From: Emydura subglobosa
Taxonomy: Eukaryota; Chordata; Testudines; Chelidae
Assembly (NCBI GenBank): GCA_007922225.1
Contig: ML680098.1
Location: 5,129,679 to 5,193,678, forward strand
Direction of reading: 5' to 3'
Length of the DNA: 64,000 nt
Shown here: positions 10,460 through 22,350 of the stretch, one piece after another
How the letters are laid out: each line of letters opens with the position of its first letter
Position numbering within the stretch: the first letter of the stretch is position 1
Program-made: the position numbers and the translations under genes
The notes under the pieces: generated by a model
Told to the model about the DNA's origin: nothing
Seen by the model: the letters and a program-made list of their open reading frames with translations, nothing else
Database searches by the model: none

Positions 10460-13050
10460 GCCAGCCTGTCTAGTCCAGGGTCCTGCTTCTTGCCGTAGCC
10501 ACTGGTCCCTGCTAATACAGAATGGACAGCCTTCACTTGGTGGTGGTTGTTTTAAATAGTAGCCCTGCCACTAAGGTACTCCCGGCCCAAGGGAAGTCTC
10601 TTTAGAAACGTGCTACAGTAAGGCCCAATCCAGCAAGCGGCCAAGTAAATTCTCCCTGCGAGGCACTGAGTGCCCCTGACTCCCAGCTGAAGTTATACCG
10701 CAGAAGCCTTGACACATTCGGACATGTGGAGGACACCCATTATTTCAGCCGTTTGAAAGGAAGCCTGATTGATATAAGACACCCACAGGGGCAGTTGGAG
10801 ATGGCTGCAGCCTAAGTGCTGACACAAGAAGGTCAGAGGGAGGTGGAGGGAATCGTGCTAGGTCAGATTTTAAAAATAAATAACCCCTCCCCCTCCAGGG
10901 GCTTTTAAAGTGATCTGCACATCACTTGTGTAACATGCTCTGTGGTGAGGGGTGACAGCAATGGTTTTAACAGCCACCTCTGGGCAAGGAGGAGGAAAAC
11001 GTAACAGAGGTACCCAGTTTTTGACATGCTGAAGCACTGGGGGGGGGGGCAGAGCAGCCAAATACAATATTTGAGGCTGCAAATTGAGTTTTTTGTTGGT
11101 TTTGGTTTTGGGCCACACTTTAAAAATGTTAAGCAGCAATCCTGAATTAAGTTTTTGAAATACAAATATCCCATTAAAGCACATTAGTGTCATTGAGTTC
11201 ACCAGATGCATGGAGTAAAAGAACCACTGCATTCCAGCAGTTAGGAAACATAGTTAAAGAAACGTTTTTCACTGTAGGGATAAGAAAGATAGGGCGGGTA
11301 AATTACAAAAACAATCCTATAATATACATTTTCTGCCTAGAAAGCGTAGTCTCAGAGTCAGTATTTCTAAAAATGTAAGTACTGAAACAGCACTTGAGTT
11401 GTCAGTAAATTCATTATCACATTAACTAGGTCTAAATTATTAAACCTTAACGATGTAGGTTCTCAAAATGTGTTGGGCTTTATTTTCCCCACACAGAATC
11501 AATGTTAAACATTAGTAGTATAAATTAAGTAATACTTTACCATGGCATGCTGCTGCTTTGAATTGAGTTACCCTAGGAAGATGTATATTCATGGCCACCG
11601 GCTCCTTTTGGCCTCCTAGCGAGGATGATGTAGTTTATTGTAACAAATGAGCAGTAGACCTGTAATGACTTAAATGATATATATATTCTTTGCCAGTGAA
11701 AATGTACAAGTGAGGACCTTTCTGCTTAAGGGAATGAGAAGCAAACACGATCTTGTACTATAAACATAATTTCCATGAAAGCCTGGGGGAGCATCTCCCT
11801 TTCCACTGTTTGGAAGCATGTTGCTTATCACAAAACATTTTAGGATGGTTAAATTAATAGAACATAGACTCAGGCAAAATTTAGAAGGATAATTTTTCAA
11901 CAAGATTTTGGCTTTAATTATTGGGGTTTTTTTTTGTTTGTTTAATCTGAACTGTACAAAGGAGAAGCTAAGTAACTTCATAGTAACTCTCTCAATGCAA
12001 TGTTACTGGTCTTACAGAGGGTAAATATTTACATTGCAAAGTCAACATTTCTAGTGTCACATCTTGTCAATGGGATTTTTTTTTTTTTTTTTGCCATTTC
12101 TTGTGCTCATCCAGAGGACGTCTCTATGGCAATGAGTGGAACATATGATAGCTTCAATAATTTCATTCCAATCTGCCCCTTGCAGGGATATTTTATCTCA
12201 GGAAAGCAATGTAAAATAATGACTTCTATTTTTTTTCTTCCTAGAGCTGCATAATCCATCGCATAAAATCATTCTGAATGTCTGTGGAGATTGAGTCAAG
12301 ATGCTAGATCATCACCAGTATACGAGTTGCTGGGAAGAACAAATTCAAGATAGCAACAAGCTACGCTGTTATAGATCCCTAACCTGAAGCAGCAAACTAG
12401 GTCATCGCAGTGAGATGTGCAAAACCAAGGCAGATGCTAAAAAAATGTAGTATCAGTGGTTGTAAACTAGAGGTGCAAATTTGGAGGCACAAAGCACAGC
12501 ACAACCCAGAGATGAGAGACTCTACAACCAATACGAGAGAAAGTCACTTTCTACTGCACTGTCTGAAATATGAGGATGTGCTGGAGAGAGATTTCCTCAA
12601 ATGATCAAGAATTATGATAGATGTCACATTAAAAAATTATGAGGAAAAACTGTACCTTGGCCCCTGGTGCTAAGCTGGAGAAAGAAGATCCACGGCAGAA
12701 ATAGCACCGTGCTACGTTCCATCATGAACAAATGGACATGGGACCCTGAAGCGACTGTAGCCTCGTCCGGGGAGATATTGTCTCCCTCTGACGCACACCC
12801 AAGGGATCTGTTTTTCTTGCGCTTTAGTAACACTTATATAAAAGTTATCAGGCCAATTAAGTCTCGTTGCATTATATCTTTTGACTTAGAAAAGATCTGA
12901 AAAGGTGGCTTGTCTCCTACTTTCTATTCAGGCTGATGATTTAATAAAATTTAGCCCAATCCTGCTCCCACTAAATTCAAAGACAGAACTTCTGTTGACA
13001 TCACAGGCAGCAGGATAGGACCTGAGTTCTAGACATTATCCTTTCTAGAT
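10460..13050. other. Unassigned non-coding DNA with simple repeats
   Basis: No gene is recognised. The 120-codon reverse frame at 10870-11232 owes its length to a CT/G-rich patch and a 10-base G run at 11040-11049, and has no protein motif. T-rich runs lie at 11930-11943 and 12076-12092. A fragment at 10620-10700 ('aggcccaatccagcaagc') resembles the recurrent 'caatcctgc' repeat seen elsewhere in the window. Confidence 0.45.
12076..12092. repeat. Poly-T tract
   Basis: A run of 17 T residues. On the minus strand this would be a poly-A tail, but no recognisable SINE or processed pseudogene lies at its 3' side, so I call only a homopolymer tract. Confidence 0.7.
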
Positions 13051-13057
13051 CACAGCA

Positions 13058-13092
13058 CCATACCATAACATACCATAACCACCATACCACGT
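13058..13092. repeat. Degenerate ACCATA microsatellite
   Basis: The pentamer-hexamer unit 'accata' repeats imperfectly about six times (accataccataacataccataaccaccatacc). It is a simple sequence with no associated element that I can see. Confidence 0.7.
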
Positions 13093-13629
13093 GCAGATGA
13101 CAACCTCATAGCCCCTTTCCATTATGGGGTTCTGGGCCACCACTGGCACTGTCCATGGAAAACCTCCATTTCCAGCTTAAATGGGAAAATGGGGATATGT
13201 CCCCAAGTTTTTATTGTGACAATAAAATGAGGGAAAATTAGAGGTGCCCTAAATAATGGCACAAGTTATACATTAGTAAACTGGGGTCAATCTGATTGGC
13301 AAAAGATAGAAGGTGATGTTGTAATATGAAAAGCTTAAAAAGGAGATATCAGATAAAGTCAGAGGTCTACATTTCCTGCTACAATCTGACACATCTGCTC
13401 TGTTGGTGTGTAAATCATACCAACTTACACCTACTCATGCTCAAATTATTTAAACTAACAGCACCACTTACATGACTTCTGATTTGGCCCAGTGTCTTTA
13501 ATCATTCTGCCATGTGGCTCCTCATCTTCTTTCGACCCTCACCCTACAAAACACACAAGAATGTAACCTCAATTTACAAGAATGTCTTAAAATGGGATAC
13601 AAGACTTGCCCTTAGCCATCATTTATAAA

Positions 13630-13651
13630 TAGAGAATAAATAAATAAATAG
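13630..13651. repeat. (AATA)n microsatellite
   Basis: A short run of AATA units (gaataaataaataaatag). Similar AAAT runs occur at 35923-35935. It is a simple sequence only. Confidence 0.7.
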
Positions 13652-14828
13652 AGCCGTGTGAAACCAGTGACGCTGCCACACATTTTACTTTTCCCAACAT
13701 GCAAAATTTCAAATTCAAATTTTGAAGTCACTTTTCTCTTGGAAGGCATTCAGTTTTCTCAGAAATCAGCTCATTTTGGCTAACTAAGGGACCTGTTTTC
13801 AAGCACAGCATGGTAAAATTCCTGGGGAAATGGATTCATTAGCAATTACGTGACAAGTTAAAAAAGCTTGTATTGTGACTGCTATAGTTTCACCTTTCAT
13901 TGCAAAGGGTTCACAGACCTCCTGTAATCACAAATATTTTCAGTAATAGCTCAACAGTAACAACTCAAAGTAGTTGCAGTAGATTTAGGGCCAGCTCCAT
14001 CGCTGGGGTAAATAGGCCTAGCCATTTATGGTACTACACCCATTTATATCAGCTGAGGATATGGCCCAAATGCTTTACAGATGTCAGCTACAGGATCCTG
14101 AGATGGGAATGTCCGAGGTGAAATCCTTTGGCCAGGAGCAGAGGAGTTCCGAAGAAACAGGCTGGCTGTGTAATTAAACCTTTTGTTTCACTGGTTTAAA
14201 ATGGCAGAGGAAGCACTTTGAAAAACAGGCCCTCTGATAATGTCAGTCTGAGTTCATGTCCTCCTGTAGAAAAGGTGCCTAATTCTAGTTCAGTCATCAT
14301 AAATCCTACCCAGCTAATTTACATTCCTGTTTGAAATCAACAGACTAAAGAGATTAGGGCCTGAAGAGAGTAGATTGCATTTGACACTGGGATGGAAAAA
14401 CATCTTGTCTACATGCAACACGATGTCACTAGGATGTCTATTATTCATACTGTATGAGTAGGTGGGTAAATACACACAAACCCTTATTGTCTCAGTCATG
14501 TGCAAGGCTTTTCGCCCTGTTTGGAAGCAGAACTGCCGACCCCCTGTGCCATTAGATGGCCTGTCTGAGGGAGAGCTAACCAGAGGTTGCCCTGCAACAG
14601 GTCAGCAGAATATATTATTATTATGGCACAACTGCCCATATCCAAGTCGTCAGGAACAGGAAACATGTAATGCAGAACTATGTGGCTTTATATTAGGTGA
14701 CAAGTTTCACCCCAGAAGAACTTTGATTTTTTTATGTTGCAAATATCATTTCACAAGAGGCTAAAGAGCACCTGAATCTTCACTCTCAGTCGCTAAGTAG
14801 TTTTCTAAGGCTCTATAAGGAAATTAAA

Positions 14829-14932
14829 GGTCCAATCCTGCACCCCGTACTTATGTATGTCATCTCTCAGAAGTTCATGGGATGATTTGTGCAAGGACTA
14901 TTCACATGAGGAATGCAGGACCAGGGCCTTAA
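14829..14932 (+). repeat. Recurrent 'caatcctgca' interspersed fragment
   Basis: Begins 'ggtccaatcctgcaccccgtactta' and ends 'attcacatgaggaatgcaggaccagggcctta', a worn stem in which the two ends are partly complementary (tcctgca/tgcagga). Related pieces occur at 7735-7800, 12940-13012, 24830-24935, 32465-32520, 41540-41635, 55880-55965, 59470-59560 and 62965-63050. I regard these as one ancient sauropsid repeat family, but I cannot name it. Confidence 0.5.
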
Positions 14933-15236
14933 GAAAAATAATAGTGTCTTAAATTTTTACTAGAGATTGATCCAAACACCTTCCAGTGTCATAATTTTAC
15001 AAAGAAAAACAGACAAAATTTTGGGCCCAAAATTATATGGCAGTGCCCTTTTAAGGCACGGGTAAAAATAAAAAGCACATTATGAGACTTCATAGACTAC
15101 AGTCTGCCTAGTGATTTATGATAGGAGGTTGTTAGGCCATTGAGATGCCGCACAGTTCCACTTGGAAAAGCAACTAACAATTGCTTCATGGGGTTCCAGT
15201 TTTACTGTGTCTCAGTGAATCTACATCTAATTTGTT

Positions 15237-15365
15237 AAGGTCAGGATTTTCAAAAGTGACTAGTATTTTCCTGTGCCCAGCTTGGTTCACCTTAAAAAAC
15301 CTCTGATTTTTAGAGGGTGGGAGCTCCACACTTTCTGAAAAACATGACGATTTAAAAACATCTCA
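15237..15365 (+). repeat. Recurrent 'ttttcaaaagtgactag' interspersed fragment
   Basis: The run 'ggattttcaaaagtgactag' is followed by 'cccagcttggttcacctt' and 'ctgatttttagagggtggga'. The same order of blocks is found reversed at 31225-31395 and around 36610-36797, and in part at 18190-18260 and 59225-59370. It is therefore a dispersed repeat, not unique sequence. Family name unknown to me. Confidence 0.6.
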
Positions 15366-16219
15366 TATTTGGCAACCAAAAACAAAAGGACCCAAAATTA
15401 CTAGTTCTAAAGCTATGCCAAGGGTTTCAAAAGTAAGCAAAAAGATTTTTTTTTCCTAAGTGCCAGCCCTGCACATTCAATCTGGCATTTTGGAGTCCAG
15501 ATGATACCTGTCTGACTCAAATATAACCACCAATAATAATCCTTCAGGGTCAAATGATGCCTTCAGTTGCACCTTAGTGAACTGTGCCTTCAGTTATAGC
15601 TGTGTACTCTAAAGTGGAAAGCAGATAATGCTAAAGAAATGGGCTTGCTGAAGTGGTGGATTAACCTATTTCTGTACTAAAGCACGCCTCTTTAACAACC
15701 ATATACCAACAACTAACGCTAGTGTAAATCACACCCAAAACACACTAGGAAAGAATCTCAATTGCAGTTTCTATTCCATGATCTCCAATGTAGTTGCTGT
15801 AGTTGGTAAGGCATAAAATAAAAACAAAACTGGATTTCCATTTAAATAGTATACTTGCAATTGGAATTATTTGTATTTATCCATTTCCTCTTGGGTTTCA
15901 TTCCTGACTCAGGGGATCTTTAGCTCATGTAGCCCTCGCACAACATTTTTATGACATTGCAATTCAGGTACATACTATAGTTTAGAGTTCGGACTGCATA
16001 TTTTCCCACGGGAGTTGGTTTTCCACTCACATAGCTTTAAGTTGATAGAATGCTATTCCCAGTGAAGTAGTAATAACAAGCTCCTTCCTTGACTCATTTG
16101 GTACAGTTTCTCATTGGTTAAAGCACAGCTCAGAGTCCATTTGTTCTACCATTTGGTAAACTCAGAAAATGTAACCAGCTGGTTACTAGCCCAATTTGCA
16201 GAAAACCATCCAGAGAAAC

Positions 16220-16325
16220 TTAGACATGGCCTGGTTCTGATCTCACTTAGATCAGGATAACTTCATTGATTTTAGTGGGGCTGCTAATGATTTACACCAT
16301 TGGGAACAACAGTAGAATCAGGCTA
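16220..16325 (+). repeat. Recurrent 'tggagtta'-type fragment
   Basis: The stretch 'ctggttctgatctcactta' ... 'gatttacaccattgggaac' resembles the turtle-wide pattern 'gattctgatctcacttacacc ... gtaactccattgacttcagtggagttactcc'. Related pieces lie at 7740-7775, 13385-13490, 13985-14070, 17045-17115, 22283-22350, 30325-30395 and 41545-41640. This is probably an ancient SINE or LINE remnant. Confidence 0.5.
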
Positions 16326-16518
16326 CAGGTCTCCTGTAGATCTTTAAGTGCAATGGCAATACAATAGGGGCTCAGAAGACCACCATTTACATCCTCTTAC
16401 AGACTGGTTGTTGAACGGCAACAGATTATTTTATTTACTTCATATAAGGCAGAAAACAAAGGAAAGGAAAAAGAATTTAAGCCCCTTTTTAAAAACCTGT
16501 TCTACTGCAGACTACAAC

Positions 16519-16548
16519 ACAGTGGTTCTCAAACTTTTTAATAGTGTG
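16519..16548 (+). mobile_element. hAT-like terminal fragment
   Basis: The motif 'cagtggttctcaaacttttt' matches the well-known terminus of hAT/Charlie-type DNA transposons (CAGTGGTTCTCAAACTTTT). I cannot see a partner terminus or an 8-bp target duplication nearby, so only one end is supported. A similar terminus, 'cagtgtttctctactttcagg', occurs at 32649. Confidence 0.5.
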
Positions 16549-16714
16549 CACTACATCTTAATAAAGAGAGACTGGCCCAAATTCAGAAGTGAAAAAAATT
16601 GGACATCCTGTGTACTAACAATGGTGTAGATTCCCATAGACCTCCCAATACCTGTTCTACCAATGTGTAAAGGAGTCTGGGTAGGTGTAACTTGCAATCA
16701 AAACACTGCCCCCT

Positions 16715-17015
16715 TTATATTATTATTGATTATCTGTATTGTGATAATGTCAAAGACCCTTTCCTGGTCATAAACCAAGCCTCCATTGTGTATAATCACA
16801 AAATAAAAAGAGGGTTCCTACCCCAAAGAGTTACAATCTGACTATAAGAGACATGATGGATACAGACTGATGGGGGGAACACAAAGAAACAGTGACACAA
16901 TACTAGTCTGTGTTCTAGGCAGAGGTCTCACCAAACCAGCCACCTAAGTACTGTCAAATTTCTTGTTGGTATCACAACAAAAGAGAGTTTTAAGGACAGA
17001 TTTAAGAGAAAGAGA
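16715..17015 (+). repeat. Ancient LINE/SINE-derived repeat (L2/CR1-like tail)
   Basis: The order 'ttattattgattatctgtatt', 'cattgtgtataatcacaaa', 'cctaccccaaagagttacaatct' and 'aaagagagttttaagga' follows a common chelonian repeat. In that repeat a (TTATT) tract is followed by 'cactgtacaaacacagaacaaaaagacagtccctgccccaaagagctta'. Related tails occur at 24630-24690, 29690-29790 and 30195-30300. Class L2/CR1-like is from memory; no reading frame survives. Confidence 0.55.
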
Positions 17016-17373
17016 AAAAATGTGGGCCTAACAAGTGAAAACATCAGCGTTTGATCTGCCCTCACACTGGTATCAATCAGGAGTAACTCCACTGCAATCA
17101 ATGGAGTTATAACAATGCAGCATATATGTGGATGGGAACAGTATCAAACCTGCAACACATAAAAAGTCTTAGGACTGAATGGAGGAGTTTGGCTAGCTGA
17201 ACATTTTAGCCATTGAAATACAAAAGGCTCAGAGGTTCAGATAAACATGCAAATGTATTCCAATTATCCATATCCCTTTATAGTTTCAGCTTTATACGAC
17301 AGTATATTTCAGTGTCCCCATTTCATACTGTCCAAAATGAGATGCTTACAGAGATTACAAAATTATACTGAAT

Positions 17374-17392
17374 TTTTTTTTTTTTTTTTTTT
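17374..17392. repeat. Poly-T tract
   Basis: About 19 consecutive T residues with no recognisable retroposon body beside it on either strand. Other T runs of 14-16 bases lie at 23797-23811 and 35580-35594. Confidence 0.7.
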
Positions 17393-18119
17393 TGAGGATG
17401 AAACAAAGTCAGGTTTGGTGCACTTCAGTTACAAGAACCAGGATGTCCTCATTTCAACAGCAGTTTTGTTAGGTGGCTATAGGGTAACTTCCAGTTTTTA
17501 ATTAAGACAGCTAAATTTATTTACATAGTTTTAACTGTTGGTTCTTATTTTGCACCCTATAAATACATTCACAGTGCAGTCTTAAAACTATAACAGTCTT
17601 TCAGGCTACTATTAGAGCCAAGCAGAATCTCATCAGGGACCTCTTCAAAAATCAGCTCCTTGAAAAGCAAACTGAAATGATCTTGTGTGATCTGCCTATT
17701 CGCAACAGCACAATTATATTATGCATGAATCGTGACTGGGCCTAGTATGTGCAAATTGCAGTGTGCTCTATTAGGGATTTTCAGTTTTATGCTAAGGTTG
17801 GGAATTTATTTGTTTTTATGTTAATGCATTGGTGTTCTGAGCATTTATAACATCTTGTTACATTGGTTATTAATGGGATAGTGTAATGTACAGGGAGTGA
17901 GATAAATAAAGTCTCTCATCCCTACGCATTTAGAGTATTTAAAAATAAGACCTAACAGACAGTCCATTAGGTTTAGTTTTGGAGGTGTGTTTTCTAAGCT
18001 ATTTCATCTCCCTGTTTTGGGGGAGGGTTTTGTATACCTGGTATTTATGTCTATTCTAGTGAAAACAGGAATTAACTAGTGCAAATAGCGGGTGAGTCTT
18101 CTAGTGGCTCAAGAAAGAG

Positions 18120-18262
18120 ACCAGGAGTCAGGAGCTCGGGGTTCTAGTCATAGCTCTGCCACTTATTGGATCTTAGGAAAATCACTTTGGGGCCAGATTT
18201 TTAAAGGCATTTAGGCACCAAAAGATGCAGATAAGTACCTCGGGGGATTTTCAAACATCCCT
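18120..18262 (-). repeat. MIR-like fragment joined to 'ttttcaaa' repeat
   Basis: The run 'ttctagtcatagctctgccacttattggatcttaggaaaatcactt' is the reverse-type MIR pattern 'tctattcctagctctgccac ... gtgaccttgggcaagtcactt'. It passes directly into 'ggggccagatttttaaaggcattta', the start of the second recurrent repeat, and ends in 'ccaactcccactgg'-like wording. It is probably one older element inserted in another. Confidence 0.6.
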
Positions 18263-19015
18263 AACTCCCACTGGTTCCAGTGTCCCTTTTCCTCTCTATT
18301 GTCTGGAGAGAAAATGAAAGCGTTACACACCACAGGCTAAATTATGGTTGGAGGCCACAAATGAATGGAGGCACATTGTCACAGGGGGAGTTCCTACAAG
18401 CACTGTGCTTCAGGAAGGTACACTATAATACCTCAGTGGGCACAGCACATAGCTCCCATGCATAGCAGCTTGGGCAGAGGAGAGATGAAGGGCCAGGAGA
18501 ATGAACCTAGAACCCTGGTGAGCCCTTTGCCATGTGTTGCTCTACAAATAGGGGGGAAGCTTTTCATGTGCTCCCCACTTCTTCACCTTCTCCAGTATGA
18601 GCAGGGCACAATATTGGTCTGAAAGTACAGTCACTAATGTACAATAATGGAGCACATATGACTCCATGGATGCATGTTAATGAATTCTGTTACCTTTAAT
18701 ATCATTTGCTGGGATTATGCAGTTGCTCTCAGCCTGTCCCTGTAAACTCTAAACACACTATGCAAGGTCCAACTAACCCCTTCCCTGGGGTTTGGCTTTA
18801 TTAGCAACTCAAACAACAACAGAAGTTAAAATATGGCCTGCGCTTTCTTACCAGGCGTGGCTGTCTCTACTATTTATTGCAGAATCTCCCTATCTCTGTT
18901 TCCCTCTGAGGAGGGGCTCACATTCACTATTTTCTACTGCCCACTGAGGTTAATAAGTTGCACCTGTCACAATGAGTCAGCAGCACTCAGTGCTTTATAT
19001 CATCTAACATCTTGA

Positions 19016-19965
19016 AAGCTGACCTGGCCAAGATGGCAGCCTACTGTAGCAGCTGGCACCTCCAACTAAGTGTGACCAAGACAGTTTCAAGCATTTTCCA
19101 CCTCCACAACACAAGTGCTAAACATGAGTTGGATGTCTTCCTCAATGGAAAATGACTGAAACATGAGGTAAAGCCAGTCTACCTTGCTGTCACACTGGAC
19201 TGCTCTTTGACTTTCTACAACCATCTAAAAAAGTCTGCTGCCAAAGTCAAGACCAACAAATTAGCTGGTTCCTCTTGGGTGCAGGCACATAGACTCAGCT
19301 CAGTGGCTCTGGTGCTGTGCTATTCCCTCAGTGGAATACTGTGACCCTGTCAGGTGTCATTCACCTCACACTAAATTGGTCGACGTTGAATTGAACTTGA
19401 CCATGTGTATCATCACAGGCACCCTGGGCCCCACTCCAATCCCATGGTTACCAATTGAGCAACATAGCCTTTCCACACACTCATCACATAGAGTCTACAG
19501 CCAGACTGGTGCAAAAGCTACGTGCCAGTCCAGGTCTCCCACTGTACATGGACATTTTCAGTCACCCCAGAGCATGACTTATGTCGAGGCGTCCATTGTG
19601 GTCTCAATTGCCAGACTGGAATCTGTCAGCAGCAACCGTATGGCACCGATGAGTGAACAGCTAAAGACGTTTGGAATGGTTTCTTTGTCACAGATCCAAC
19701 CATTTGACCACCTGAATTGGACGTGTCTCGTCACCTCTGGACTCTGCTGAACAGGTTCCAAACTGGCCAAGGAATATACGCAGCCAACCTCTACATGTGG
19801 GGTGTGCGCGACAACCCACTTTCCCAACGTGGGCTGTCAGTCAATGGCGCATGTTGTCGATGAGTGTCAAGTGACTACATTTCCTGGTGGCCTTAAGGCC
19901 CCTCATTCTGCTGATAAGGTTGCTATCAGGTGGATCGGAAAGCACTGCAAACGCTGGAAGAGAAG
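19016..19965 (+). pseudogene. Degenerate non-LTR retrotransposon, 3' part of ORF2
   Basis: Plus-strand frames read, in order: a post-catalytic reverse-transcriptase piece near 19155-19215 (KPVYLAVTLDCSLTFYNHL, the 'YLGVTLDRSLTF' signature); 'IITGTLGPTPIPWLP' near 19400-19445; 'CLVTSGLC' then 'TGSKLAKEYTQPTSTCGVC' near 19725-19808; and a zinc-knuckle-like C-terminus 'GCQSMAHVVDECQ' near 19830-19870. This order fits the C-terminal half of non-LTR polymerases abundant in animals. The reading shifts frame at least once and has stops, for example after 19750. The catalytic YADD region is missing, so the copy is 5' truncated. The clade is not certain to me. Confidence 0.75.
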
Positions 19966-20305
19966 TGCTTTATACAGGGATCTTCAAATACCTGCTAACA
20001 AGGTGGCTCAACGTAACAGACTCTGCCCCATACAATCTCCATAAGAAACTATTGCAATTGTGTGTCTGTGCTCAGAGGCATACAGAAACTCTTTCTTTGC
20101 TGTGCTCCAGGGTATTGCATTAATGTCCAAATGGCAGTGAGGAACAGAAGAGGAGGAGGGACTGGCAGAGGCATAGACATGTCCTGTTCCCTTTCCAAAC
20201 CTATAGAGTGGGATGGCTGCATCATCCGAAGTCACAATTCCTCTCAGAACTCTGTTGCAAGTGATGCAGCTCTACCACACCCCTGACCTCCTACAGAGGT
20301 CAAAG

Positions 20306-20655
20306 TAAGGTTGCCAGGTGCCCAGTTTTTGATCAGAAAATCCTTATATCTGACTGGACACCAAAAGTCCAGTTTCCACAGGGTAAGGGGAGGCACCAGC
20401 TCATTAACCCACACCAGCCCCTGTTCAGCTGGGGCTGCCTCCTACCTGCAGGCAGGCTCCTTGTCAGGCTGCAGCAGCTCTGGAACAGAGAGATCCCAGC
20501 TGGGGCAGGGGGAAGGGAGGTGGAGATGATCCAGCAAGCAACAGAGGGAAGGGGACAGAGGAGTGAGCGACAGAGGCGGGACCTTGGGGGAAGAGGCAGA
20601 GCAGGGGCGGGGCCTCAGGGGTCCGGTTTCCAGCAATTAGAAAGATGGCAACCCT
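20306..20655 (+). mobile_element. MITE-like GC-rich repeat with GGTTGCCA termini
   Basis: The left end 'aaggttgccaggtgcccag' and right end 'gatggcaaccctagg' are inverted (GGTTGCCA/TGGCAACC). The interior is GC- and purine-rich (gggaagggaggtgg ... ggggcggggcctcag), far from the AT-rich surroundings. Repeats starting 'gggttgccaac' and rich in 'ggggcggggc' are common in turtles and crocodilians. I could not find a clean target duplication. The opposing 60- to 70-codon frames in it are compositional. Confidence 0.6.
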
Positions 20656-21292
20656 AGGCCAGTGGCTAAACACAATAGTTTGTCCCTACACATTTTCCGT
20701 AGCCCTCTGAAAGACATGACCCGCTCTGTGCGGAAAGGAACATTTCTATGAGCGTGGCGTATCTGTGCTTTAGTTCCTGCAGCGTACAAGATTTAATTCA
20801 GATATCAAGGCAATTTGTACCCCTTGCACCTGCCAGAATGAATCCGGCTTTAGTTCTGTAGTTGTTTTGAATACCCAAGACAAAACATAAATACATTTGC
20901 TGAAAGTAACAAAAGGAAGAGGAGAGCCTAGTGTTGGGAGAGAGAATGTTTGTGCTTAACTGGAAGCATTGTATAGAGTCAAATTTAGGGTGGTTTTGGA
21001 TGCTAATTGTACCGCTGGAAAACTGATCAGTGGCCCTAGAACTGAAAATTACTGGTCTTGGGGGAGGAGATTATCCTCGTACCATTAGGCTCAACATGCA
21101 ATGCTTTTGCTTGGACCACTTCATACTTTTGAATGTGTGGCTGATAGGGGGTATGCTCCATTCCACCTATTGTCAGGAGTAGTTTTTCTGCTGGGCGCTA
21201 GTCCCATTTGTTTGACATGGAAACATTTTGCTTACTCTGGGTGCCAGATTTGTTTCAAGCAGTTGGGCATGGAAACACTAAACTATGCAGAT

Positions 21293-21484
21293 AAATTGCA
21301 AAAGACGAACGAGCCTCTGCACTCCAATATAATTTATATGCAATAACACACGTTATTTATACGCGCTGAAGGCTCTGTGAGCCAAAACATCACCATTTTG
21401 TCTATTTTCAGAATGTATAAATAAGACATAGTATTGTAGAGAAATTATATTGGAGTGCAAAGGCTCATTTATCTTTTGAAATTT
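21293..21484. repeat. Long inverted repeat, 43-base arms, 106-base loop
   Basis: The left arm 21293-21335 and right arm 21442-21484 are reverse complements at 38 of 43 positions by hand count. The shared core is 'tgcactccaatataattt'. Four of the five mismatches are C/T or G/A, and two CpG sites in the left arm are TpA or TpG in the right. This suits decay of an originally better palindrome. The loop (21336-21441) holds 'acacacgttatttatacgcg'. I do not recognise the element; a fold-back DNA element or a structured transcript are both possible. Confidence 0.8.
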
Positions 21485-22282
21485 ACTTGCATACCCTTTA
21501 CACTAGGAAAAAAACACCATGTAAAATTTACACAGAAATAAAACGAGTTGAAGGAAAGGTGCTACACAAAAGTAAGATGTTATAGTAACACACTCAATTT
21601 AATTAATTCAACTTCTTTCATATTCACTAACCCCCACAATAACCAATAGAATTTCCCTCATTTTAACAATCTAAGCGTGGAAGACATGATCCAAAAGCAG
21701 GAGTCAATTTAGCTGAAAACTTGGAGCTGATCTTGGATGGAACACCAGTTCACTGACACTGGTATAAAGACAACGATTTAAATGGGTTTATTTGTGCTTT
21801 GCATTAAATGACAGCAGAATCTCACCCATCAGAAGAAACTGACACATGCTCACAATGGCAAAGCTTTACAGTTTCCAACCCCTGAGGCCTGTAAGTTAAA
21901 AGTCGTAGAGAAGGCGCCCCTCATAACTACACAATTAATCTCCTGTCTGTGTAACCCTTTTCTACCCATAAGGAATTGCCTTACAGGATATGCTTGTTTG
22001 CTACCACTTTCTGTGTATATTTCACTTTTGGAAGTAAGGTCCTGGAATTCAGATCCTCTGACACATTTTGAAGAAAAATATTCTAAACTCTCCCCTCAGT
22101 CTTTTTAATACCAAAATCTGACTATTTGTTAAAATGAGGAATTTGGTAGTGAAGTCAAACTCTATGACCTTCGTCACATGCAATGCCCTACGCAACTTTG
22201 CCCTTCCCCATTTATTGCCCAGTCTTTGAACACATGATCTGTTGTGTCTTCTGTTCAATCCATTATTAGAGCCCAGATGCAC

Positions 22283-22350
22283 CAGGCCAGATTCTTAGCT
22301 GGTGTAATTTGTCATAACGCTGCCGACTTGAATGGAGTTATGGTCATTTA
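22283..22350 (+). repeat. Recurrent 'tggagtta'-type fragment
   Basis: 'gattcttagctggtgtaat ... cttgaatggagttatggtcatttacatcagctgcagatctg' is another copy of the dispersed 'acaccagctgaggatctggccc' family noted at 16220. It is short and worn. Confidence 0.55.

Noticed and set aside
10870..11232. 120-codon minus frame
   Set aside because: Stretched by a low-complexity G/C run at 11040-11049 and overlaps another frame of similar length; no family features.
17374..17392. Poly-T as the tail of a minus-strand processed pseudogene
   Set aside because: No cDNA-like or SINE sequence adjoins it on the side where the body would lie.
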